Below, piece after piece: positions 50,051-60,900 of a stretch of 64,000 bases of DNA. Source of the DNA: Heterodera schachtii. Lineage: Eukaryota; Nematoda; Chromadorea; Rhabditida; Heteroderidae. The DNA lies in contig SIJG01000007.1 in assembly GCA_023374025.1 (NCBI GenBank), forward strand, positions 3,222,268 through 3,286,267. The letters are read 5' to 3'. Every line of letters starts with the position of its first letter. The stretch's first letter is position 1. A program made the translations under genes and the position numbers. Below the pieces are notes generated by a model. It searched no databases and had not been told where the DNA came from. It saw only the letters and a list, made by a program, of their open reading frames with translations.

Positions 50051-50122
50051 GTTCCGTTGGGGAATTGAACCCAAGAGAAAAATAATTAAAGCAAAAGGTT
50101 TAGCCACCAGACCACATTCGAA
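50051..50122 (-). tRNA. tRNA-like sequence (degenerate, Glu-type head) inside the hAT element
   Basis: A box TGGTCTGGTGG (50104-50114 complement) and B box GGTTCAATTCC (50061-50071 complement) with suitable spacing; the 3' end CAACGGAA resembles a tRNA-Glu acceptor. The 5' acceptor and anticodon stem do not pair, so it is a pseudogene or SINE head. Confidence 0.35.
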
Positions 50123-50360
50123 TTGAGGTCTACCCAAAAATATATTCTTTGATTTTAAGACATTAAAGAACCAGAGAAAGAGATTTATGATGTTTTTTTC
50201 GCGTAAATTTGAATATTTTTCTGACTGCTCAAAAGTTCAATCTTTAGGAGTGTATTTTCAACTCTCGCCTCTCGTCCCAAAAAACGAGAGGTGAGAGGCG
50301 AGAGTCCCAAAAATGATGAGAGTTGGCGAGAGGCGAGAGACGAGAGTTGTCCCACCCCTA

Positions 50361-50699
50361 CTAAAGACGGTGAAACCGAGCATGCTAGGCTTCAGCCGTC
50401 AGACTCGTTGAAATAAAAATTGTGCCTCGGCATTCCGATTTCCGAAAATTTTTGGGGCCTCGGAATGCCATCCTTGATCAGAACAATCGAATGATAATTT
50501 TTCGATGCGAAAAGCTCAATTTTTCCCCGAAATTTGATAAAATTTAATTTCTATTTTTAAATTGACTAAAAACATTGAAGGAACCAATTTTTTAAGTTTA
50601 TTTAAAAAAGCAATGTAACAAAATAATTTTAAAAAATTATCAAAACGAAATTTTCTAGAAAATTTGATAACAATGTTTTCATGAAAAATCAATTGTCTT
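50361..50699. other. Continuation of dispersed repeat and truncated MITE
   Basis: Resumes the interrupted repeat (CTAAAGACGGTGAAACC), then a truncated copy of the CAGGGATGGC-type MITE (about 50415-50477) with the same right flank ATCAGAAC as the copy at 46575, and the family 3' flank. No gene. Confidence 0.5.
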
Positions 50700-50852
50700 C
50701 TAAAATTGAACGGTTTCTTCTCCAAATTTGACTTTCCATCTGCAAATATTCTTCGCTGAAGTGTTTATCATTTCAGCAATTTCCTTGTCACTCATTTTTG
50801 GATTTTCTTTTTTAATTTTCCAATAAATTTTCAATTTTTTCTTTCACCGTTA
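50700..50852 (-). pseudogene. Secreted HTH family: module 3 fragment at the satellite border
   Basis: Codes (complement) for ENPKMSDKEIAEMINTSAKN and WKVKFGEETVQF, a type 2 end with a change in the last residues. Cut at 50852, where the satellite begins directly. The rest of the gene is missing. Confidence 0.75.
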
Positions 50853-52552
50853 TTTCATCGAATATAGCGCCTTCTATATTCAATATGATAGCACCAAATT
50901 TTACAGGCATACTCCTCTGTAAAGGACTAACTTAACCTGAAAAAAGGCCAACGCTTATTGCTTTTAAATTTTTTTCGAAAATCTGAGTTTTTCATTAATT
51001 ATTTATTTTTTGCAAAATTAATTCATAAATATTTTTTCAGAAAGTGATCTGAAACCCACCAAATTTTTTTACATGTTAAATAAGGCTCTCTGATGCGTTT
51101 TCGATCAAAAAGGGAGAGGAATAAAATTTTTAAAAATTTTTAATTGCTTTTTAAATAGGCCAAGAAATTTAGGCTTAAATTTAAAAAGTTTCATCGAATA
51201 TAGCGCCTTCTATATTCAATATAATCGCACCAAATTTTACAGGCATACTCCTCTGTAAAGGACTAACTTATCCTGAAAAAAGGCCAACGCTTATTGCTTC
51301 TAAAATTTTTTTCGAAAATCTGAGTTTTTCATTAATTATTATTTTTTGCAAAATTAATTCATAAATATTTTTTCAGAAAGTGATCTGAAACCCACCAAAT
51401 TTTTTTTACATGTTAAATAAGGCTCTCTGATGCTTTTTCGATCAAAAAGGGAGATGAATTAAAATTTTAAAAATTTTTAATTGCTTTTTAAATGGGCCAA
51501 TAATTTAGGCTTAATTTTTAAAAAGTTTCATTGAATCTAGCTCCTTCTATATTCAATATGATAGCACCAAATTTTACAGGCATACTCCTCTGTAAAGGAC
51601 TAACTTAACCTGAGAAAATCTCACCCATAATTGGTTTTCAAAATTTTTAGAAAATCTGAGTCTTTCATTGTTTATTTATTTTTTGCAAAATTAATTCATA
51701 AATATTTTTTCAGAAAGGGCACTGAAACGCACCATAGTTTATTTACAAGTTAATTTAGGCACTCTGATGCTTTTTCTATCAAAAAGGGAGGTGAATAAAA
51801 TTTTTAAAAATTTTGAATTGATTTTTAAATATGCCAAAAAGCTTAGGCTTAACTTTTTTTTCAGAACTGATCAGAAGCGCACCAAACTTTGCAGGGATAC
51901 TGAAAAGACGTGAATTAACATATTTTATCACATTAGCTTGTCAGTTTTTTTTAATTTTTTTTTCAAAATTTGTATTTTTGGTTTTTCGGGTCAGTCGCCT
52001 GAACAAGTCAAATGCCGATTTTCGGCACTCTGATAATTTTAGCGCTCATAATGGGTTGTATAAAGGCGATTGTAGAAGGAATTGGATGCGCTTAAATTGT
52101 TTGCGTATCCCAAATGGACACTTGAAAAAATCGGTTTTTTATTCCATAAAATTTTTTCAGAAAGGCACTGAAACGCACCATAGTTTATTTACAAGTTAAT
52201 TTAGGCTCTCTGATGCTTTTACAATCAAAGAGGAGGAGGAATAAAATTTTTTAAAATTTTTAATTGCTTTTTAAATAGGCCAAAAAATTTAGGCTTAAAT
52301 TAAAAAGTTTCATCGAATATAGCGCCTTCTATATTCAATATAATCGCACCAAATTTTACAGGCATACTCCTCTGTAAAGGACTAACTTATCCTGAAAAAA
52401 GGCCAACGCTTATTGCTTTTAAAATTTTTTTCGAAAATCTGAGTTTTTCATTAATTATTTATTTTTTGCAAAATTAATTCATAAATATTTTTTCAGAAAG
52501 TGATCTGAAACCCACCAAATTTTTTTACATGTTAAATAAGGCTCTCTGATGC
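50853..52552. repeat. Satellite array, unit about 336 bp
   Basis: The start TTTCATCGAATATAGCGCC recurs at 50853, 51189, (TTTCATTGAATC) 51526 and about 52308. Units share CAGGCATACTCCTCTGTAAA, AAGTGATCTGAAACCCACC and AAGGCTCTCTGATGC. The unit after 51526 is longer and rearranged (about 51840-52140), with unmatched sequence. The array runs into the assembly gap, which probably hides more copies. No gene; open frames here follow the repeat. Confidence 0.88.
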
Positions 52553-53442
52553 NNNNNNNNNNNNNNNNNNNNNNNNNNNNNNNNNNNNNNNNNNNNNNNN
52601 NNNNNNNNNNNNNNNNNNNNNNNNNNNNNNNNNNNNNNNNNNNNNNNNNNNNNNNNNNNNNNNNNNNNNNNNNNNNNNNNNNNNNNNNNNNNNNNNNNNN
52701 NNNNNNNNNNNNNNNNNNNNNNNNNNNNNNNNNNNNNNNNNNNNNNNNNNNNNNNNNNNNNNNNNNNNNNNNNNNNNNNNNNNNNNNNNNNNNNNNNNNN
52801 NNNNNNNNNNNNNNNNNNNNNNNNNNNNNNNNNNNNNNNNNNNNNNNNNNNNNNNNNNNNNNNNNNNNNNNNNNNNNNNNNNNNNNNNNNNNNNNNNNNN
52901 NNNNNNNNNNNNNNNNNNNNNNNNNNNNNNNNNNNNNNNNNNNNNNNNNNNNNNNNNNNNNNNNNNNNNNNNNNNNNNNNNNNNNNNNNNNNNNNNNNNN
53001 NNNNNNNNNNNNNNNNNNNNNNNNNNNNNNNNNNNNNNNNNNNNNNNNNNNNNNNNNNNNNNNNNNNNNNNNNNNNNNNNNNNNNNNNNNNNNNNNNNNN
53101 NNNNNNNNNNNNNNNNNNNNNNNNNNNNNNNNNNNNNNNNNNNNNNNNNNNNNNNNNNNNNNNNNNNNNNNNNNNNNNNNNNNNNNNNNNNNNNNNNNNN
53201 NNNNNNNNNNNNNNNNNNNNNNNNNNNNNNNNNNNNNNNNNNNNNNNNNNNNNNNNNNNNNNNNNNNNNNNNNNNNNNNNNNNNNNNNNNNNNNNNNNNN
53301 NNNNNNNNNNNNNNNNNNNNNNNNNNNNNNNNNNNNNNNNNNNNNNNNNNNNNNNNNNNNNNNNNNNNNNNNNNNNNNNNNNNNNNNNNNNNNNNNNNNN
53401 NNNNNNNNNNNNNNNNNNNNNNNNNNNNNNNNNNNNNNNNNN
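52553..53442. other. Assembly gap (890 N)
   Basis: Unknown bases. The left edge is within the satellite; the right edge is in unrelated AT-rich sequence without satellite. Confidence 0.99.
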
Positions 53443-55652
53443 ACTTGGAAAATATTTTTTTTATTTTAAATCTTAATAAGTTTTCAATATCATAAGTTGA
53501 AATTTTATATTTTAATTTCACAATATTTTCTTTTGTTGAGATTTATTTAGAATTTTTACTTTTAACAATATCTTCCATTTTTTCTACTTCGATTTTTTTG
53601 CTACTTTTTCATTCTATTTTAGTAAGCCTTTAATTTAATAAATTTTATTTCGATGAAATATCAAAATATTTTATTTTTTATTTTTTAATCAGATCAACCA
53701 ACGTTTTCGATAATAATACAATTAAAATATTTTAAATTAATATTGAAAATAGTAAAAGCATTCCCGCAACCGGTAAAGAATTGTCGAACAGAAATTTTTT
53801 TGTTGATAAAAACAATTAAACTTTTTATTAATATTTACAATTCTCTCCATTTCTTGAAATTCTTTTCATTTGACTTCGGCTTATATTGTTCATGTATTTT
53901 TTGCTTTTATTTCTTTATTTTTTTAATTTTTGCGATATTCGAGATGTAATTTTTTGAGCGTTCTAAGCCGATATAATAAAAAACTAATTTTGAATAATTT
54001 TAAATTCATTTCTTATAGGCAAAAGCAATAAACCAAGCATCAAAGTTTATTGTTAAATCCTTCGTAACTTCATTTAAATTTATTCGTGTTTTATAATTAA
54101 CTAATTGTTATAAGTTGCACACATTTTTTTATTAAAGTTATAATTTAATTTATAAAAGAAGCAGATTATTGTCATCATTCATGGCTTTTCATTTTTTTAA
54201 GTGGCTGACAATTTATTTTATATATTTAACATGTTGTTCTCAGCAATTTTTTATCGAATGGTGTTTCAATATATGATATTAATCATTCTAGTTATATCAA
54301 ACAATTTTACTAACATGATCGCATGTAGAAATATCATTTCATTTATATATCGACTAAATTATTTTTTTGATAAGTTTCGTTTTATTCGAATAGAAATTAA
54401 TTTTTCTCTAATGTAAAAATTAAAATTTCATTTTTTCTTTTATTTTTAATTTTAAAAAGCTTTAACTAATTTTTATAAACTATGAAATAATTTTGAAATT
54501 TTATTTATATCTTTAAAATAGTATTCAATAAATAGGTTCTTCTTTATTTGTTTTAAAATTTATTCATATTTTTATAGCCAGGATGATTTTATATGCATAT
54601 GCTTAAACATCGTAGTGATTCGCCTTTTTATTTTTTATTCTATTTTCAATTTATTTTGTATAAAAAAGTAATAAACTTTTCAATAAATAATATAAAATTA
54701 ATTTAACTTTACTAAAAGTTAGAATGATTGGTTTCAATAAGAATATATTTACAATTATTTTTTTCTTGTATTTTTTAAATTAATCAAAATAATAAATATC
54801 ACATATCCTTTTTAAATATTTTTATTTTATTTAAGTAAAAATAAATTTTTTATCATTTTAATATATCTCCCTTATATATTGGTTTAGATTTTGAGACGTT
54901 TTGATGTAGACATTATTTCTTTATTTCTTAATATTTTGCTTTAATATACATACAAAAATATTATATTTAATAATTAGGTTGTCTTTTTTTATTATTAATC
55001 ATATCAAATGTACGAAATGCTTTTTAACAGATTATATTATATGTTTTTATTCATTTGCTTACTATGCGTTGTCGATAAACATAGTGGAAATTTTTTTAAA
55101 ATTGAGCACAATTCTCAAAAAGTTCGTTCAGGAAATGACCAGAAATGCCAACTTAAAACAATTTCTCCCCTGCGCAGAAAAGAATTTTTAAAAATGTAGA
55201 ACATTTCGCCACTTTTTAAACAAAATCTTTTATTTCACTTTGTTCTAAATTTTGATTAAGTTTGTTAAGTGCATTTCAGCCAAAAATAAGCATTTTTGGT
55301 CATTTTTTAATAAAATCTGTTGACAAGTGCACTAAATTTTTTATTATATTTTTCTATGCTCTTATTTTAAATTTCATGTCCTTTTTATAAACTGACAGTA
55401 TTAAAACAACAAACAAACTTTTCTGCACTTTTATCATATATTTATTATACATTTCAAGATTGTACCACATACAAATACCGTTTGTATTTATAATAATATA
55501 TCAATAAAATCTAATCCATTTTTGATATTTTAATAGTTCTTTATAAATTTATAAATTATTTTTTGGTATTTTTTAATCCGATAAACATAATTGAACTTTT
55601 CAAATAAATACCTTATTTAAAATCTTTATCCTGCATACTGGTGTACATTATT
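53443..55652. other. Extremely AT-rich sequence, no gene seen
   Basis: Mostly A/T with short poly-T and TTTATTT strings. Open frames are short, rich in Phe, Ile, Leu and Tyr as chance dictates, and show no motif. No secreted-family copy, foldback arm or hAT end was noticed. Confidence 0.5.
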
Positions 55653-56022
55653 CGGTCAGGGTCGTTTTCGTACGGGCCGTTTTCGTACGAGCGCAAGTTT
55701 TTGGCTATAACTTTTTTCTTTGCCAACCAAATCCAACATTGTTGGTATCATTCGATAGCCCTAAGTGTCCTCTATTAGCCTGGAAAATTTCGAAAAATTT
55801 TGTAAAGGTTCAAAAAAATTATGGCCTGAAGAACTCAAAAAACCAGATTTCCCAACTTTTTTTGGCTCGAACTTTTTTTAAACTTGACGAGATTTTTTGG
55901 AATTTTGCATGCTAATAGAGCATCTGAAGTGCTTTCGAATGATACCAACAGTTTTGGATTTGGTTGGCAAAGAAAAAAGTTATAGTCCAAAAACATGTGT
56001 TCGTACGAAAACGGCCTGGCCC
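55653..56022. mobile_element. Foldback MITE with 10-bp target duplication (Mutator-like)
   Basis: Arms of about 100 bases: the left begins CGGTCAGGGTCGTTTTCGTACG, the right ends CGTACGAAAACGGCCTGGCCC. Both arms carry GCCAACCAAATCCAA or its complement. The direct repeat GTACATTATT flanks it exactly (55643-55652 and 56023-56032). Long TIRs with 9-11-bp duplications are typical of Mutator-like elements (known); assignment is inference. The middle shares GATAGCCCTAAGTG with the 777-bp tandem units at 18.5 and 19.3 kb. Confidence 0.75.
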
Positions 56023-57057
56023 GTACATTATTGTCCATGGTAAAACCTGAAATCAACACAAATAAAAGCTTTTTTCTTTTAATATTACAATATTTAAATT
56101 ATCAATTCATATCAGCTTCATAGATCAAAATTATTCAATAGTTTAATTTTTAAAATAATTACTTAAATTTTTAATAAGCTTTATTTACAATTTAATTCGT
56201 CTAATAAAGTTATTTTTTATACTATTTATATTCTTATATAACATATGCTACTTTATTTAATTAATTTGTTAATTTCATTATAATTTAGTAAGTAAAAATA
56301 TATAAGATAAATAAGCAAAATAATATTTATATTAATAGTTACAAGTTTAAATGAATATTTTAATATTTACATTAAATTATTGTATTTTCCTTAATTCATT
56401 AAAATTGACATTTCTTCCGCATTAATTATTTGGTTCATATTAAATTGAAAATTGTTAAGGATACTTTTAACTTTGGTTACAATTATTTAGAGAAATTATT
56501 CTTTTTCACGAGATACCTTTTTTATCAACACATCTTTGGTTTCATGTTTCATGACATTTTATTCTATTATTTTTCTATTACAAGCAAAATTCAATAATTA
56601 TCAGGCATTTTTCAGATTTTTTATTAATGGCATTACTGGTGAAATATTTATTTTTATTTTTTAATTTAAACATTTTTTTGGTAAATTTTTGTTAAAAATT
56701 TTCATATTTTAAAGAAACTTAAAACTTAATTTTTATGTAAATAAATACATATATTCTATCTTTATAATTTTATTCTCTTAACCGAAATAATATTATTTAA
56801 ATTATTTAATTATTTATTTTTTAAATATTTTAATTATAAAAAATTTAAATAAGTTTTTGTTTTTATTAATTTATTTTTTATAAAAATATTGATTGATTAA
56901 GTTAAAAATTTTTTGTGATTATTGAAATTTTTCTTCATTTTTTATATTTTTTAAACATTGTGACAAAAGTATCGATGTGGGCGAAGTGACAAAATTATCA
57001 ATGATTGAAATATTTAAATTTAATAATTATTTTAAATTTAATTGCCAAAGAATAAAA

Positions 57058-57224
57058 CATAACTTAGCTCAAACTTAACCTAATTATTCAATCTTAGGTA
57101 TTAAAAGGTAGCTTTAGATATCCTTTCCTATATCATTATTTTTTAAATATTGTAAAAATTTACAAAAAAAACTACTATCAAATACCAAGATTCATTAATT
57201 AGGTTAAGTTTGAGCTAAGTTATG
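57058..57224. mobile_element. Short inverted-repeat element
   Basis: Arms of about 42 bases: CATAACTTAGCTCAAACTTA at 57058 and its complement ending 57224, with few mismatches and about 80 bases between. A decayed relative (AATTTAGCTCAAAAC and GTTTAAGCTAAATTA) lies at about 62433-62518. No target duplication was recognised. Confidence 0.6.
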
Positions 57225-57879
57225 ATTCTCCGAACCACCTGAATTAAGTATTTTGTAAAACTTTTGCGTTAAATATTATATATTTTTTTCGGGATGTATG
57301 CTCACTAGTTTATAATGTGCTTCGGCTGCGGATTATTTTAAGAATTGTATAAATTAGTTTTCGTTTATTTTCTTTAGTTTAAATGGGCTTAATTCCTAAG
57401 GTTTGTCTTAGTGGATTTCATTAATTATTAATTCTCTTAATCTTAAGAAATATCATTGGTTTTTCCATGATTTCTTTTTCATTTTTTCTTAGGTTTTGCC
57501 AGCTAAAATAAGATAATAAGTGCTTATAATTTTACAATTTATTTATTTTTAACGCCCGCCTGAGGCCGCGAAGCGGCCGAACGCAATGCAAAAAAAATTT
57601 TATAATTTATCATCTTTTCAGCTATTTATAAGAACATTTAAAATTGACTAAAACAAATTTGAATGTGTTTTGTAATGGTAGTAACAATTAAAGTTTTTTC
57701 TCTTATCTAATTATTATTTGATGAGCAAAAATTATATATATTGAAAATTTGCAATTATAATAATAAATATCAATATTAATTTTCATTCTCTTATCTATTA
57801 ATCACCAAATAATTTATGACACAAAAAATTCATATTTGGTTTAATTTTGAAAATGTCATTGAATTTACTTTTTTACCTT

Positions 57880-57956
57880 TATAAAATAGTTATAAAACTT
57901 TTGTTATTAAGGATTTTTATAAAATAGTTATAAAACTTTTGTTATTAAGGATTTTT
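57880..57956. repeat. Tandem duplicate of about 37 bp
   Basis: TATAAAATAGTTATAAAACT and the following bases through TTATTAAGGATTTTT occur twice in direct succession without differences, so the event is recent. Confidence 0.8.
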
Positions 57957-60900
57957 TTTCGTAAGAATGGCGAAATTAATTATATTTTCTTCGACCTTTA
58001 AACTTAATTTCTTTATTGAATATTGGTATTTTATCTTTTATTTTTGACCTAATAGCTTTTTATTATTTATTAATAATTGTCAATTATTCATTATGTATAA
58101 TATTAATTTAATTTATATTAACATATTTTTATTAATGTTGATATATTCAATATACTCTGTAATCGAAAACTGGTCGGAGAAAAGGTGTTTTAGTGCTTAT
58201 CTAATCAATAAGTAATTGTAGAAAATTTATTGCATAAAATTTTATACATTTATGTAATTATTTATATTTAAACTATATTTTAGCAAATTCAAACTTTATT
58301 TTATAAATCATTTGTTTTATCATTTAAATTGTTATAAATCGATTAACTAAATTAAAAAAATTCTATATACATTTGTTTCAGGTAAAATGTAAAATTATAT
58401 TATATTAAAAATATAAAATGGGTTTTTCTTTGGTATTATTTTATTTAAAATATCTCTGTCTTTTCTATTCTTGTAAGTCTAACTCTCTTGTGTATAAATT
58501 CTGACGATGCTTTTGTTTAATTAATTACTATATTAATTTAATTACAGCTGTATATTATACTAAATAGAAGGTTGAAATTATTTATTCGGATCTCAATTAC
58601 CCTTAAAATTTTTTTTATTAGTTGTTTAACTTTTATGTTTTTATTATTTTCATATATTTTCTTGGTCAAAACATTTTAATTATTTTTTCCTTATATAATT
58701 CAAAATATTGTTTTGTACATTTTGGTCGAATAATTTTTAAAATACTATTATTTTGCAAAATATTCTGATTTCGGCTTCAAAATTTTATTTTTTTGAACCT
58801 GATGATCTAGTTTTACAATTTTTCGGTTCAAACACTAGTTTTATATTAGTGGGACGGCCACAGAATGTTAAGCTCACCTCAAACTTTGGTAATTAAACCG
58901 CACAAATGGTGAACAAACAAATTTAGCCAATGGGATTATTTATAATTCATATATAAAAATGCAAAAGGATTAATAAAATCAATCCTTAAATTTATTTGTC
59001 ATAAAATGAAGAAAATAATAACAAAAACAATTCTTTATTATAATTAAATATAAATTTTACTGAGCTTACACTCTGATTTTGAAAAAAAAAAATTAATTTA
59101 CTTGTAACCAAACAATTATTTCGAAACGAATTAGATATAAAACAATTAAATATAACTAAATATTGATATTTTTATATAATAAACATTAGAAAAATTTAAA
59201 ATATTTGATAGAGAAATAGTGAATATAAAAGTAAAATCTTTTAGATAATCTAATTATAAAATTTTAACAAATTAATTTATCAAGAGAACTGTTGCAGTTG
59301 CAAATTTTAACATTTTAAGTCTTCGAGTAAAAAACTCAGGCTCTTATGAATTGCTTTTTATATTCATTAATCTTTTTTAAAATATTTTTAGCATTTATTG
59401 TAAAATTTCGGTTAGTAGAACCCGGAAAAATAAATAATTTGCGGAGCCGGGTTAGCAGTTACCTAATATTAAATTTTTAAATATAAGTTTTTTAATTCTA
59501 TCAATATTTTAATCGAATAAAAACGAAATCCTCAAAATTAAGTGAGTAAATTCAAGAGAATTGTTTTTTCTTTAACGGAAAATAATTAGAAATAATTGCA
59601 CAATAATTTTTATTTTATTTTAATTATTTTCATTTCTTGCGCTATACACCATTATTTAAATAATTTGTCTAACTTTTTTTTTTCAAATGCAAAATTAATA
59701 AATTAATGAATCGCATCATTTTTTCTTCTTTAACATTTTTTGTATTCTAATTTGATTAATTAACAAAATTATTTAAATGTATTTATTCGTGTGAAAAGGA
59801 TTCTCTACTAATGTTGAAATTTTAGGGATTTATGGGGTTATAATTATTATAGTGTTATGTTAAATTCTTATTTCACTAATCAATAAATTATGCATAAATT
59901 ACTATTAAAATGAATCCGGATTTAAATATATACTAATTCTAATAATTCTTTATTTACTTCGTTTCGTTTTTTTAAATACTTGTAAAATAAGTAATTTATG
60001 TTAAGGTTTTATTACTTCAATTCTTATAATATTTGGAATATAAATTCTTTTTTAATAATTTTGGGGTTTAATTTTTCTTTTGTGTCTTTTGATAAGAAAG
60101 TAAAATAATCTTTAATTTAATTAGCTGAAATTAATTTTCATATTATTTTCATATAAAGTACAAATTATTATACATATCATTAGCAAAGCCTGGACATATT
60201 TTTAGCTTGCGCATAGAATTTTAGTTAACTTATTAAAATTTATTAATTTTAAATACTATGAAAATGTATTTGCATTTTAAATTTTAACAAATCATTCTAT
60301 TATTAATGAATCAATTTTTGTTTTTTGTTTTTAATTTTAAATTAATTATATGACCGGAATTAAATATTATGATATTATTGGGACATTTAAATTTCACAAA
60401 AATTTTATAAAAAGGGACGATTTTTATTTAATTTAATTTTATTGTATATTTAAAATTAAAATAAAAAGCTTAGAGCATTTATTTACTATATTATTTTAAT
60501 TTTTCTTTTATTTCGAATTGGTTTTTTTTACTTATTTTTTCATTTTAATTTTATTTAAAAAATGAATATAAATCAATCATTTTCTTTATGACAATTTTTC
60601 AGCTTATATTCATTAAATTTTTTAAAGCTTGATTCTATTACTATAATGTGTTATTTATAATGTTTTAAAATTTTTATAACAATTTATTTTTTAATTTAAT
60701 CTTTAAATCAAAATCTTTCCCTCTTTCGAATATATGCATTTTAAAACAATTATTTGATATTTTTCATAAATATTTAGCGAATTTTTTATTTTTGATATTA
60801 AGACATACAAATATTGTGTGGAAATATTCAAAGTATATGGTATCATTAATTAATAAATAATTATTTACTTTTTTTTTATTGATATCTAATTTTGAGCAAT

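Larger units (their letters stand above)
49280..50360. mobile_element. hAT-like non-autonomous element, 1081 bp
   Basis: Ends CAGGGGTGTGACTTG and, as complement, TAGGGGTGGGACAAC. Exact 8-bp target duplication CTAAAGAC (49272-49279 and 50361-50368). The paralogous sequence at about 46023-46040 carries the same site uninterrupted, an empty-site confirmation. Inside are GAGAGTTGGCGAGAGG-type repeats at both ends (49300-49415 and 50260-50350), a CCGGGTCCGGG-rich stretch (49477-49740) and a tRNA-like sequence. No transposase frame. Confidence 0.88.

Noticed and set aside
51831..52199. 122-residue open frame in the satellite region
   Set aside because: It runs through rearranged satellite units; no start context, motif or composition of a protein.
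52532..53521. Two long frames of mostly unknown residues
   Set aside because: They are artefacts of translating the N gap.
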